From: Microplitis mediator | Lineage: Eukaryota > Arthropoda > Insecta > Hymenoptera > Braconidae | Length of the DNA: 64,000 bases | Assembly (NCBI RefSeq): GCF_029852145.1 | Contig: NC_079971.1 | Coordinates: forward strand, 11,637,697-11,701,696 | Direction of reading: 5' to 3' | Shown here: piece by piece, positions 1 through 11,966 of the stretch | Layout of the letters: the number at the start of each line of letters is the position of its first letter | How positions within the stretch are numbered: the stretch's first letter is position 1 | The notes under the pieces: generated by a model | What the model was told of the DNA's origin: nothing | The model's database searches: none | What the model saw: the letters and a program-made list of their open reading frames with translations, nothing else | Position numbers and translations under genes: made by a program

Positions 1-8
1 GGAGCTGA

Positions 9-284
9 CACACACACTTTTTTTTTTTAATTGACAATCTAAACATTGTTGAATTCTACGTTGAATATTATTTTTCAAATTTTCCCAATAATAATCTTTT
101 TTAATTCTTTGATAAGTTATAGTTACCCCTTTATGACCCCTGATTGGTGATTTATACATTTCATAAAAATTTTCATCTCTTTTGATTATAACTTTAATAT
201 CAGTTCCGTCAAAAACATTTTTTAATTCTGTTATGACATTATTCTACGGTAAATTTTCTATATTTTCACTTTTTGCGAAACATA
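9..284 (-). pseudogene. Gypsy-1 integrase N-terminal zinc-binding domain, truncated
   Basis: The minus strand encodes a linker followed by the H2C2 zinc-binding domain of a Ty3/gypsy integrase: GHKG, then YYWENL, then CLDC. The His-His-Cys-Cys spacing is complete. The reading frame runs into an A/T-rich junction and the GGAGCTGACACACAC end module, so the catalytic DDE core is missing. The corresponding region of gypsy-2 (about 14000-14300) has the same order of motifs, which supports the assignment. The mirror copy is at 54443-54718. Confidence 0.8.
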
Positions 285-389
285 CTGTTTTTAATTTAAA
301 TTTTTCAAAGTTTCTTCTAAATTTTCGAAAATTATTTTTAAATTTTCAATTAAAATTACAATTGATTCTTTTTCTTTTTCACAAATAGG

Positions 390-767
390 TTAAGCAAAAT
401 AATATTTTTTTTTAATTTTCTTTTCAACTATTTTTCCTAACTCTAAATTTTTAAATGTTGGTAATTTATTTATTTCTTTCAATTTAATTGCGCCATTATC
501 ACATGGTTCACCATTAATGCTAATAAAATAAGCTAAATTATCATTCCTGAAATGAAAATAATCTTCAATATCAACTATATAACGAATATTTCCCGCTTCT
601 AAATTTTCTTTAATATCGGAATCACTATGATCTGATGAATCATTTTGATTATTGTTTTGTTCATTTATTATATTTTCAATATTTTCATCTGAGCTTAAAA
701 AACTGCTCACACTTCCTTGATTTAATTCTTGATCCTTTATTTCTTTTCTTTTCTTGATTTGTTTCAC
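390..767 (-). pseudogene. Gypsy-1 linker between RNase H and integrase
   Basis: This open frame of about 125 codons lies between the RNase H end and the integrase zinc domain of gypsy-1. It has a basic start (KKRKEIKD), an Asn/Asp/Ser-rich stretch, and a more structured C-terminal third (GNIRYIVDIEDYFHF...). Gypsy-2 has a comparable variable linker in the same place, including a similar ELGK/EIGK-type segment. I see no catalytic motif. It is most likely part of the broken pol polyprotein. The right-arm copy differs by at least one residue (NQND versus NKND). Confidence 0.6.
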
Positions 768-834
768 TTTTTTCTTGTGCTTAATAATTCTTGGTTGATT
801 TGTAATTTCTTTGTCGGTTGAATCATTATTTTTA

Positions 835-2085
835 TCACTTATTTTTTTTTTGTATTTCCTTTTTGTTTTTGTTTAATTTTTTATTTTTATTAATTTCATT
901 AGTTGTTGGTTGTGGTGTGGTTTTCATTTCTTGTTTCTTTGTTGCAGCTCTTGTTGTTACTTTGATTTGTTGAATTTCTTCTGTTTTGATTGGATTTCTT
1001 GACAAAGCATCTGCAACATAATCTGTTTTACCTGGTTTGTAAACAACTTTAAAATTGTATTCTCCTAGTTTTAATCTCCATTTTAAAACTCTTGTATTTA
1101 CATATTTTGCCTTTTGAAACCAAACTAATGGTTTATGATCGGTAACGAGAGTAAATTCTTTACCATAAACATATGGTCTAAATATTTTTACACCAAAAAC
1201 AATAGCTAATGCTTCTTTTTCATATGTTTCGTATCTTATTTCAGCGTCTCTCAATACTCTTGAAGCGTATGCACATGCAGTATCTTCTCCGATTTGTCCT
1301 TGTGATAAAACTGCTCCAATAGTATAACCTGATGAATCAGTGGTAATAATAAATGACATTGTAAAATCAGGTGTATTTAATACAGGTGGTTCACATAATT
1401 CATTTCTTAATATTTCAAAAGCTTCTTGAGTTTCTTTATTCCATAAAAACTTGACATCTTTTTGAAGTAATTTTGTCAATGGTTTAGCTATTTTTGCAAA
1501 ATCTTTAATAAATCTTCTATAATAATTAGTAAAACCCAAAAATTGACGAACTTTTTTCTGAGTAGTAGGAACTGGATATTTCTTTGCAGCTTCAATTTTA
1601 CTTGGATCAGGTCTGATAGAATTTCTACTAATTAAATGACCTAAATAACAAACTTCTCGTTTGAGGAATTTGTATTTATCTGGTTTTAATTTTAAATTTG
1701 CTTCTTTTAATCTCTGAAAAACCATTTTTAATCTTTCGATGTGTTCCTGTAAAGTTCTTGCAAATAAAACTATATCATCAATAAAAACATATAATATAGA
1801 ACCAATAAATCCTGAAAAAACATCCTCCATTAATGCTTGAAATGTTGCTGGGCTATTTGCTAGGCCAAAAACCAATCTTAAAAATTTAAAATGACCTAAA
1901 ATAGTAGAAAAAGCAGTTTTATATTGATCTTTTTCCTTCATTTTAATTTCATGAAAACCTGATGATAAATCCAGTACAGAATAATATTCAACTCCACCCA
2001 AACTATCAATAATATCAATTATATTTGGTATTGGATATGCATTTTTAATCGTCTTTTCATTTAACGCTCGATAATCGATTACCAT
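835..2085 (-). pseudogene. Gypsy-1 reverse transcriptase palm/thumb plus RNase H
   Basis: This 416-codon frame is Ty3/gypsy pol. It starts at MVIDYRALN (RT motif 3), continues through SVLDLSSGFHEIKM, FGLANSPATFQALM and the catalytic YVFIDDIVLFA (a YxDD-type box with F/I substitutions), and the thumb FLGFTNYYRRFI. RNase H follows: FIITTDSSGYTIGAVLSQ with its catalytic Asp, YEKEALAIVFG, and FTLVTDHKPL ending in DALSRNP. The C-terminus is Lys/Asn-rich. A stop codon separates it from the RT fingers at 2089-2352, so the polyprotein is not intact. In the right-arm copy this frame is broken once more, by loss of one T. Confidence 0.9.
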
Positions 2086-2088
2086 TTT

Positions 2089-2352
2089 CTATTGTTTCTT
2101 TCCTTGAGAGTCCAGTTTCTTTGGAACTATCCAAACTGGACTGTTGTATAGTGACCTTGATTCCACAATAATATTATTTTCCAATAACTCTTTAATTTGT
2201 CGATTGATTTCTTCCTTTAAAGCATAAGGAATTCTATAATTTTTAATATTAACAGGTCTTTCATCTGTAGTCAAAATTTCATGTTTAACTCTATCTGTTG
2301 CTGGTAAATATTCACCTGGAAAGTGAAACCTTTCAGTGTTGTTTTTTATCAA
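2089..2352 (-). pseudogene. Gypsy-1 reverse transcriptase fingers
   Basis: This is the N-terminal part of the same RT. It shows a HFPGEYL segment, KHEILTTDERPVNIKNYRIP (the usual HxIxTxxxxPI box), EINRQIKELLENNIIVES and SPVWIVPKKLDSQGKKQ. A TAG stop separates it from MVIDYRALN; in this RT family a Trp or similar residue is expected there. The first residue is only the first in-frame start-like codon and not a true protein N-terminus. Confidence 0.85.
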
Positions 2353-2734
2353 ATCATAAAGAGATTCTTGTTCGGTTTTATTTTAATGATTTACATTTAA
2401 CACCTCTTTTATTTTTTCAAAACGTGATTTATTTTTATTTATAGCATCAGTATCATGTGAGGAGTGTCCTGTGGCATCCTCTTGATTTTTTTCTTCATTC
2501 TCACGATCATTGTTGATAACTAATACTCGCTGAGCATATATAATTTCTTAATTATATTTATTGATCGACTCATGTAAATTGTAGTCTTTATTTTCAATAG
2601 TGTAATTGGAATTTACCTTTGAATGCTTTTTTTAATTGTTATTTTGTTTAATTGTATTTATTATTTCAGATTTTTCTTATAAAATTTCCTCATTTTCAGG
2701 TTGATTATTATTTTTTTTATTCTTGTTAAAAGTT

Positions 2735-3004
2735 TTAGTAGTTTCTTTGTTTATTTTCTTCTTCTGGTTCTTCTTCTTCTGATTCTTCTTCTGCTTCATC
2801 ATCTGAATCGTAGTTGGTATCGCTTCCATAAATATTAAAATTCTGAAATCCTATAGCCATTATTTGATGCATATCATCATCATAATCAGATTCTTCTTCT
2901 TCTTCATTTTCAATTTTCATTATTATATCTTCATCTGTTTCTTCATTAGTTTCTATTTTTACTTTATGCACTTCTTTGTCGTTTTTTATTTCTTCTTTCT
3001 TCAT
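2735..3004 (-). pseudogene. Acidic low-complexity frame of gypsy-1
   Basis: This 89-codon frame is dominated by Glu and Asp (runs of EEEEE, DDEAEEE). It lies between the protease and RT of gypsy-1. I recognise no domain. It may be a degenerate polyprotein linker or chance reading of GAA/GAT-rich DNA. The right-arm mirror is identical at protein level. Confidence 0.35.
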
Positions 3005-3125
3005 TTCATTTTATTCTTCTAGATTTTCTTCAGTTGTTAAGAGATGAATTTAATCTTGAAAATTTGTTTTATTTGGTTGCACTAATTTTTTACAATTAAA
3101 TGATTGATTTATTGATTCATCAGTA

Positions 3126-3437
3126 TCATAGAAAAAAAAATTGTTTATTATTTATTTTAATAACGCGATCTTTATAGCAAATTTGGATTTTCGCATCGTC
3201 AAAAAAATTCGAACCGAATATTCCGGATAGCTCGATTGGAAAATCGTCAGGAACTATTAAAAATTCAATTTCTAAATCAAGAAAATCTAATTCAACTTCA
3301 CCCAATGCTTCAACTGGAATTTCGTTAATTCTAAGTAATTTAATAGTTTTAGTTTTATCTAGAATTGCCCCTTTTGGACAGAAACTTCCTTTTAAAATAT
3401 TAGGACCGCTACCTGTGTCTAATATTACTGGAATCAA
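3126..3437 (-). pseudogene. Gypsy-1 aspartic protease
   Basis: This is a retropepsin-like domain of about 103 residues. The active-site segment PVILDTGSGPNILK is near the start, and a second hydrophobic LSGIFGSNFF segment fits the flap-distal IG(R/S)DF-type motif of retroviral proteases. It precedes the RT fingers in the same orientation, as expected for gypsy pol. No gag is recognisable upstream in the 1.7 kb of AT-rich DNA, so the element is truncated at both ends. The first codon is TTG, so the true start is not known. Confidence 0.7.
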
Positions 3438-5172
3438 TTTACTAGTTACATTTATTATTAGTTATTTATTTCAGTAATTTGTTACCTTGATTTATTTGAT
3501 GATTGTTATGATTATCAACAATTATTTATTTCATTCATTCATTATTTATTATTCTTCCTTCTCAAACCTTGATAATTGATGTAATTTTATCAAAATTGAA
3601 TTTTATTTATTGAATGAATTATATTTAAATAATTCAAATTGAATTTGATAATCGACGGAATGTTTATCAAAATTATTTATTAATTAAATGAATTACCACT
3701 TTTGAATAATTCAACAATTATCTAAAAAATTTTCAGAATTATATTTTAATAATTCAGTTTATAAACATTTAAATCACCATTATTAATGATTTAATAAATT
3801 TAAGGACCTTCCCTTTAAATAATTAAAATTTCGTCAATGACGAATGAGCTCACTTAGGAAACTGAAATCTGTTTCGATTTCCAGAAGAGCTGTTACCAGG
3901 TAGTAACGACCCTTCCAATAATTATTTAATTATACCAATTATTTCATTGGTCATAATTGAATCAATATTTTTTTATAATTATTATTTATATATATACATA
4001 GATTTTTCATGACTTCCAATGCAGTTAGCAACATACGCATAAAGCATTCGAGTCGAATTCATAAATCAATATTTATTGATTCTTACTTTTTCTTTATTGC
4101 AATATATTCTTTATTTATTTAAACATTTTATAATTCATTTCATTTTTAATTATTAATAACTTGTTTATTAATAATAATTATTTAATTCTATTTTATAATA
4201 ACATTTCTCAATTTCATTTCATATTCATTTATTATTTCATTTCAATATTAATAAACATATCATTAACGATTAATTTTATTTATTTTTCTTTTAAACAACA
4301 TATATCTTTATATTTTAAAGATATTTCAAAATTTATTTCATATTTTTCATAATAATAATTTCATAATTTTAATTTCATATTTATTTGTCAAGAGCACACG
4401 ATTTTCTAGTCCATTCCCTAATTATTATTTGGTTATTTATTCTTCATTTGTATTTGCCGCTTAAAGCGACAACTAAGTTATTAGCATTGTTTTGGATGAG
4501 TTGGTGTCGGTCTACGCGTCGCTTGACGGCGCATACCACACACTCTCCCGCTTGCTCGCTGTGGCTCACTCACGTGCTTCACTTGGCGGTTCTATGTGAT
4601 AATACGTTGTTGTAACCAAAGTATTTTTCTATTGCTTATATTATAATATTTATAAATTGATTGATATTAAAGATTGTTAAGATGTTTATTAAAAGTTAAT
4701 AAAGATTAGAATCAGTTGATATAATTAATGGTTTCAAAGTTTATTCAAAACCCGATATTATTCAAGTATTTTCATTATTTTTTCATTCATTTAATTTCAC
4801 TTTCATTTCATTACTTTACATTTCATATTTATAAATTTTTATCATATCATTATTTCATTATTTCTTTACTTATCTATTTATTGATAAATTTCAATTTTTA
4901 TTATTAATTATAAAATATAATAATTTGAATTTATATTTGAATTTTATAAACATTTATTTTTCATCATTTGATATTTCATTATCATATTTAATTATATTTA
5001 TTAAACAACAATATTTCATAATAAAAATAATTTGAATTTAAATTCAAATTTAAAAATCATTAGCCGTAATAGTGACTGGAAATCATTTGCTAATTAATTA
5101 ATTCATAAGTAGCCAGATGACATAGCATGTACGATTTTTAATAAATTGATTGACAGCAGGAATAGAACGTCG
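3438..5172. other. AT-rich stretch without recognisable genes (left arm)
   Basis: This region is very AT-rich with many TTAATTA/ATTTCATT runs. A GC-richer island lies around 4490-4600 and a short hairpin GTTAC-TACCTG-GTAAC near 3893. It may contain the leader or LTR of gypsy-1, but no LTR boundary can be defined. Short open frames here (for example about 4385-4615) have no recognisable domain. The mirror is 49630-51290. Confidence 0.5.
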
Positions 5173-6217
5173 TGACGTCACACTGGTATTGAAATAACTG
5201 CTAATGAAATGGGCAGATCTGAAGCAGTGACATACAGTGGGCCTACGTACATTGCAATCAGATCAGGAAAACATTTATCATCATCTGCGCACACTCATAG
5301 CATAGATTTAGAGCATCTTATAGAGCTAACAGAATTTCAATCCCTCGCCAAAACGGACTATAATGGTGTGAAACCAGTTGTAATTATGACTGTTGACGGA
5401 GGACCTGATGAAAATCTACGTTTTCCTCAAGTTATTTCTCATGCCGTTTCTCATTTTTGTAAATTTGATCTCGATGCTATATTTATCATTACGAATGCTC
5501 CAGGACGAAGTTGTTTCAATCGAGTAGAGCGTAAAATGGCTCCGTGGTCATCAATTATTTGGACTTGTCTTACCTTATGATTCTTTTGGCAATCATCTTG
5601 ATGATCAGCGACGTACAGTTGATGATGAACTTGAACTCAAAAACTTCAAAATAGCCGGTGATATTTTAGCGGAAATATGGAGTAAATTAATTATTGATGA
5701 TAAACCAGTTGTTGCTGAATACATAGATCCTGGTCGTGATAATGGTGATGTAAGCCTGGCAGAATGGACTCCCGATTGGTACTACAGACATATAAGAGAA
5801 TCTCAGTATTTATTGCAAATTAGCAAATGCACAGAATTGAGTTGCTGTGGGAAATTAAGGAGTAATTTGCGAATGATTTTACCAGATGGATTTATTCCAC
5901 CACCTTATCCTCTTCAACAAGTGCAAACTTTAGATATCCCACTTCTTAAAGACCAAACAAATGCTAATTTTTGTCCTTTATTTGTGCAATTATCTCTAAA
6001 CATTGAGATTCCTAGCCGTCCAGATTTTATTTCAACACCGTATGACTTTTATTGTCCTACGGTTCAAACGCAATTAATTGCGCGTACATGTCCAACGTGT
6101 GGATTCTACTCCACATCAAATAAAAATATAAATATTCAAAGTTTTGATTTATTATCTATTTCTTTTAACACCTTAGGTTTTACTGAACTAATTCTGGTCA
6201 AAACTGTGATAGGTTAA
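5173..6217 (+). pseudogene. DDE-like transposase, C-terminal half, frameshifted
   Basis: The frame opens at about 5173 and encodes GRSEAVTYSGPTYIAIRSG, then PVVIMTVDGGPDENLRFPQV and FIITNAPGRSCFNRVERKMAP. This looks like the later acidic motifs of a DDE-type transposase: Asp in VDGGPDE, and Glu in NRVERKMA. Near 5545-5575 the frame shifts by one and then stays open to 6217 through LPYDSFGNHLDDQRRTVDDELELKNFKIAGDIL, a C-x2-C-like CCGKLR, PYDFYCP and a final CPTCGFY. I recall the VDGGPDEN...NAPGRS...NRVER arrangement from unannotated arthropod and cnidarian transposase-like proteins, but I cannot assign a superfamily. The mirror copy at 45752-46796 has the same break, so the break predates the duplication. 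The probable N-terminal half of the same family is at 8322-9240. Confidence 0.6.
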
Positions 6218-6459
6218 TAAGATTAATATTATTACAGTTAATTAATGATATTTATAGTAATAAGATTGCAATAAAGTATATTTTCAGAATAAATGGACTT
6301 ATATTTGATCAATATATCCTGTTCTTACGAAAATTTATTATCAAGGGGTAGGGGGGACTAGTCGTAATCTTATGATGTCTTACAATAGAAGGAGAGGGGG
6401 CCAAATTAGCCTTCAAAGCCTCTTACATAATTTATGAACGACCCCACAGCTTGAATCTG

Positions 6460-6622
6460 ATTTTATCTGATTTTTACATATTTGGCTTTTTCTCGAAGAC
6501 CGATTGGTTTCAAAAGCTGAAACTCTCAGAATCTTAATATCTTATTAGTACCCAAAAATCCCCGCAGTATCAAGCCGATACCTTTCGGGGGCAAATTCAC
6601 CATACTTCTACCCCTAGTGCCT
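6460..6622. repeat. Orphan terminal repeat of the SWIM-finger transposon family
   Basis: About 160 bp match, in reverse complement, the terminal sequence at 61920-62085 of the SWIM-finger element. Shared features are the TACCCCTAGTGCC-like end, the CCTTTCGGGGGCAAATTCACC block, and the segment matching the AAAATCAGATAAAA stretch at 62058-62085. No transposase accompanies it here, so it is a stranded end or a MITE-like derivative. The mirror is 45347-45509. Confidence 0.75.
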
Positions 6623-6650
6623 TTAATTACGAAAAGAAAAAAAAAATCCC

Positions 6651-6723
6651 GCCAACTGGTAGGCTCGATCCTGAGACCTTTCAATTCAAAGTCTGATCTG
6701 TTATCCACTGTGCCGAATCTCAC
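6651..6723 (-). repeat. tRNA-derived sequence (possible SINE head or tRNA pseudogene)
   Basis: On the minus strand, about 73 nt carry an A-box-like CGGCACAGTGGATAAC, an anticodon-loop-like CTTTGAA (anticodon TTG, as in tRNA-Gln), and a B-box-like GGATCGAGCC. A T-rich tail follows directly. The stems are imperfect and the acceptor arm does not pair well, so this is not a functional tRNA gene. It lies next to the orphan transposon end at 6460-6622. The mirror is 45246-45318. Confidence 0.45.
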
Positions 6724-7450
6724 AATTAAAAATGTAGTTTATTGTATTTATTTGGATAAAATTGAACTTTGGATAAAAGGAAATTAAAGACGTCAAATAA
6801 ATGATTGATTTTCTTATTTGTGTTATATTTAATTATATTATTGTTTATATGGTAACGAGACCAATAAGGGTATACCCAGTAATAATTAGACAATGACTAC
6901 TTGTTTTGGTCAGTTATAGATATATACAAGCGGAAAAAATTGAGAAATCAAAAAAAAAAATTCCACATTTTTGGGCGATTTTCAACAGGCCGTAACTTCG
7001 AGCGAAATGGTCGTACAAGAAATGAAAAAAAGGAAATCGTAGCTCACAGTGTCTAGTTTTTGGATTAGATCTTTGAAATTTTTTAGCGTTAGTGGTTTTT
7101 GAGTAGTCTTAGAAAAACCAGCGACAAAAAAATTTCAAAAAAAAATTTTTTTTTGAAAAATAATTTTTTGATCAACTTTAGGAAATTTAAAAAAACCAAA
7201 AGACTCTAATTTTGAACACGTTTCTGCCGCTGCATTTCATAATTTTACTGATCTCTCGTTCATTAAATTCAAAAAAAAATTTTTTTTTTTTTTTTGAAAA
7301 TTTAAGCACTGTCTGCAATAAAAATGTAGACAAAGCTCAGAAATTTTTTTTCTCTCATTGTGTTGAAGAATATGAGCTTTTCAGAGCAAAAAAACGTGAT
7401 CTTCAATTTTTTCAAAAATTCGATCGAGTGAAACAAAAAAAAGCGTGTGT
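6724..7450. other. Non-coding repeat DNA of the left arm
   Basis: Poly-A/poly-T-rich DNA with no supportable gene. The block GATTTTCAACAGGCCGTAAC near 6973 recurs in diverged form near 29100, so this is part of a dispersed repeat. Short frames here are composition-driven. Confidence 0.5.
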
Positions 7451-7915
7451 GTCAGCTCCGACGCACGATTGGAGTTTACTCCTTCAGATTGACTGTCTAA
7501 ATAGGCACAAGAAAGGCTTGCGAGTCTAAGAAAAAGATTAATACCATATCAAATAGTAAATAAACGAATCAATGGAAATACCTAAATAATGTATTTTTAT
7601 TCTATTTTAGTCTAGTCGAGAAGTTGAGTTCCAGCAAAAAATAGTTACAGGTCTCCTAAAAATATAGTTGATGGCTTAAACGATCCGGAATGGCGTCTAG
7701 AAAAAAGCATTTTTTGGATTTTTTCTGGAAAAGAAAATTATAATTGTTATTAACGACAAACCGTTAAAAAAATTAGCCGTCCAGCTTTTTGGCAAAATCT
7801 CAAAAAGTATAAGTGATAGCTCAAATATTGAAAAAGTTTCTGAAAGAGAAGAAAATTTCAGTGTAGAAGTTCCCGACTCTCCGAATTGTAGCTCCAATAT
7901 TTATAGTTTTAATTA
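7451..7915. repeat. End module of a larger element, copy in left arm
   Basis: From GTGTGTCAGCTCCGACG through GGAGTTTACTCC and TCTAGTCGAGAAGTTGAG to about 7915, this matches DNA flanking the outer end of the right arm. That flank is 54714-54894 continued at 60088-60390, which the P element splits. The two copies lie at opposite ends of the arm in inverted orientation, roughly 90% alike by eye, so they behave as long terminal inverted repeats of a composite element about 7.5 kb long before the BEL insertion. A partly deleted third copy starts at 30130. Confidence 0.7.
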
Positions 7916-8321
7916 ATGCATGCCATTTTTCGATAATATTTAGTGATAAGACATGACGTAATTGTAAAATGCTTTTAAGGCATTTAGACTTGTTTGCTTT
8001 GACATTTTTTTGAAATGTTAGAGCAAACACCTAAATGGAATCTAAATGACCCCTCGGGCAATTATAAAGGCCCAAAGGCCATCTGAAAATACTTTTCGTA
8101 CAAAACCAAAAATATTTATCAACAAAAGTGTACGTGGAGTATATTTTTAGTTACAAATAAATACCATCTTAATCCCTCACTTTCTCTTTGAGTGCACTTT
8201 TGTCGAGACAACTTGGCATCACAAAACAAATAGAAAAATTAAATCTTAATGACGAAGTAGTCATTAAATAAAATTCAATAATTTAACACAAATAAAAGAA
8301 TCTAGAGTTCTACAGCTTCTT

Positions 8322-9240
8322 ACCATTTCAGTTCGGCGTCTCTCATCTGCGCCACCTCCAAAGCTTGCAATTTCTGCTAAAACTTTCAACAGCTCAGGTT
8401 GAGCTTCCTCCAAACGAGGGCGACCAACTGTTTCATGCACATTTAATTATTGTTTTACAACCGTATTCTCGATAACGTCTTTTATTAATGCCTGTCTTTT
8501 ATTTCTGAAATTGTTTTGATATTCAGCGTTGCGTTTTTTGGTTCCAAGTATTTTTTTAGCTCCATCAAGGTCTATTTGCATTTTAGCGATTTCTTGACTG
8601 ATTTTTAGCCCTCCAAGACCCGAATCCCGGCGTAAAATACTTGTATTTAATTCACTCTCCATCACTGAAATTTTTTTTTTAATTGCATCTTGTGCTGCAG
8701 TAGGATGAGATGTTGATTGTGATTTATCAGGAATTGTCTCTTTTGGAATCAGTGTGTGTGCTTTATCTACTTCTCTAATGCATAATGCCACAGAGGAATC
8801 GGTCGAGTTTTTGTCCATCAAAGCAAGGGGTCCACTAGATAAATTTTGCTGTAAAAAGTAATTTTGGTTATAGTTTATAATAAAAAACGAAATATGCATA
8901 ACTAACAACTTTGTTTGAGTATATTTTAAAAGATAAAAATTACTTAAGAATAATATTCAAACATTGATGATATTTTAAAAAAATATACAGAAATAAAGTG
9001 CTAACTAACCCGTTTAAAAAAAACCGAGCATGTTGATTTTACTTTTTAGCAGCAAGCTGTTTTAAATCATTTATTATTTTAGATATAAATTTTCCAAAAG
9101 CACTGTCATCATTTTTGAAAACTTCTTTATTGTTGGTCCAGAATAAGTTCTACTCTTGTTGATAAACTTTTGGTGTTTTATCTGGGAAAGCTCCTACCCA
9201 TGCTTTAAATAACAGTGGATGTAAATATCCAGACATGTTA
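8322..9240 (-). pseudogene. DDE-like transposase, N-terminal half, broken
   Basis: Read on the minus strand, the frame begins near 9236 with MSGYLHPLLFKAWVGAFPD, and has an in-frame TAG near 9150. A spacer that may be intronic follows. The next open block (8908-8447) is rich in Lys/Glu and has a helical KKKISVMESELN...ISQEIAKMQIDL segment. After one in-frame TAA (8447-8449) the same frame continues as VGRPRLEEAQPELLKVLAEI and FGGGADERRRTEM, then meets a GTAAGA splice-donor-like sequence at 8322. The inverted-duplication breakpoint is 25 bases further on. I infer that it is the N-terminal half of the same transposase family as 5173-6217, which now lies inside the arm in the opposite orientation. 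Confidence 0.55.
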
Positions 9241-9649
9241 GATAAAACGATTATAATGCAATTAAATAACTTATATTATTAAGATTTCAAATAACAGGGA
9301 AATTCCCGGTCAACGAGAACAACAATAGAATAATAGAAAGTCTAGAAGTACTGAGAACATATGATTTTTATAAGCTATAATATTGAGTTAAAGAGATGAA
9401 GTAAAGATAGTGCTACTCAATAATGCCATTTTTTAGCGCGAAAGTGGTAGAATTTTCAATTTCGAATCTTACGTAATTTTAGATTTTCTGCCCCCCATAC
9501 CTATAGTAAGAAGTTATTATATTCAATCAACACCCCCCCCCCCCCCCGCCCCAAACGCCTTACATAATTTATGAACGGCCCCTAAGGGCCATCTTCCTAT
9601 TGAAATTAAGAGCTTATATTTGGTGAGAATTTTTTTAAGGTGTCTAGCA
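9241..9649. other. Non-coding, with a poly-C tract
   Basis: No gene is seen. A C-rich tract lies at about 9532-9551, followed by the phrase ACATAATTTATGAACG, which also occurs at 6425 in the left arm. This suggests a shared dispersed repeat. Confidence 0.5.
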
Positions 9650-10656
<1,007 letters not shown>

Positions 10657-10812
10657 TTGATTTTTTTTACCTACCCTAGTGTACCCATTGTGTTAACACG
10701 GTATACCCACTGATATTTATATATAATAATATAAATCTGTATAGTTCTATTTCATATGAATATATCAAATCACATTATTTTGTATATAATCTCACATATT
10801 TATCCATTCAGT

Positions 10813-11660
10813 TGTTACGTCCTGGTTGATGTTTTGGCCCTGGCGTAGTTGAGCGGTCGATTTAAATTGGACGTGATGGAAACTTACATATGATTATAAA
10901 TAATAATTAAGTATGGGTTGAACAGCCACCATTTGGTGGTTGAAATAAACTGGTTATATTTATATGTTATTAAATATATTATCTGGATCGGATTTATTCA
11001 ATGAATAAAAAGATAGTTGGAGAATTTGTGAAACGTACAATTCTAGTGTTATAATATTGTTAAGTTATTCTTAACAATAGCTTCAAGAATGTGAGAACGA
11101 AGTTGAGTTATTAATATTGAGCCTGACTGCTCTCTATGATTCTATATCTCAGACTGACTTCTCTTGATCGAGAAAAACTAGAGTAACTCTTATCAATGCG
11201 TTTGGGCATCAGATCCGCGCATCGAGTCATATGGAGGGGTCATTCGAGATAACGCATGTCCTCGAATGATCCATTCTAATATTTATTGAAAATACTTAGT
11301 TCTCACGATCTCTCCACTTTTGTTACTAACAAATGAGTCACTTATCTATTAACAAAAACTATCTTAAACAAAATAGATATTTGTGCAGCTGCACGTCTCG
11401 AGGATTAACTCGAGGCATCAGCGCTTATTTATATTTGATAAAATATAGAAAAATAAGTTTATCAACTATTACTCATATCCTTAACGTTCAAATGTCTTAA
11501 ATAATATTATTCTATTATTATATTATATTATTTTATATGATTAATTAAATATTATTGGAATTACTAGATTATCGATATTCGATATAATTAGTTAGGTTTC
11601 AGGTCGGTAATTAAGAAAGTAAAAGCCTACGTCATCTGCCATACAGGTTGGGACGTAACA
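10813..11660 (-). repeat. Gypsy-2 3' LTR (848 bp)
   Basis: It starts TGTTACGTCC and ends GGACGTAACA on the plus strand, and matches 23077-24935 minus the nested insertion with only scattered differences. Just inside it, on the minus strand, is the purine-rich GGGTTGGGGCG, the likely polypurine tract. Confidence 0.93.
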
Positions 11661-11966
11661 CGCCCCAACCCGATAGACGAGCGCCCTCGCTCATTCGGGC
11701 CTTATCTGTGAAAGATACTAAATATTAAAGTTTTATTTTATTGTCGTGAAATCTGTACATTTTTAATTTCTTTCATATATCATTTTTTTGTGTTCATTTT
11801 ATATATTTTTTTTTTTAAATCATTAGAGAATTATGTTGACATATCAATTTACTCATGTCATAGCATACAATATAAATGTCTTATTCACTATAATGGTTAC
11901 ATTGGCAAAAAAAAGTTCTTATTTCTTTTATTTCTTGAGATTATTAAAAAAAACTTTTTATATTAT

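Larger units (their letters stand above)
1..8297. repeat. Left arm of giant inverted duplication
   Basis: This stretch is repeated in reverse complement at 43673-54726. Coordinates pair as x + y = 51969 in the inner part and 54728/54727 outside the BEL insertion of the right arm. Differences are few: a one-base T-run deletion near 53530, scattered single substitutions, and a small change near 7710. The arm is cut by the window start, since base 1 already pairs with 54726. The pairing stops at 8297/43673, about 25 bases from the splice-donor-like end of a transposase exon (8322). Near identity over more than 8 kb implies a very recent duplication, ongoing gene conversion or an assembly artefact. 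I cannot tell these apart from the sequence. Confidence 0.95.

Noticed and set aside
4385..4615. 76-codon frame with a hydrophobic N-terminus in the arms
   Set aside because: It lies in AT-rich non-coding arm DNA, with no homology I recognise. The composition and lack of a neighbouring gene suggest chance.
6651..6723. Functional tRNA-Gln gene
   Set aside because: The acceptor and T stems do not pair properly and the B box has a mismatch, so I treat it as a tRNA-derived repeat.
8170..8330. A tRNA or small RNA gene at the inverted-duplication breakpoint
   Set aside because: I could not find A/B boxes or a cloverleaf; the sequence is plain AT-rich DNA.
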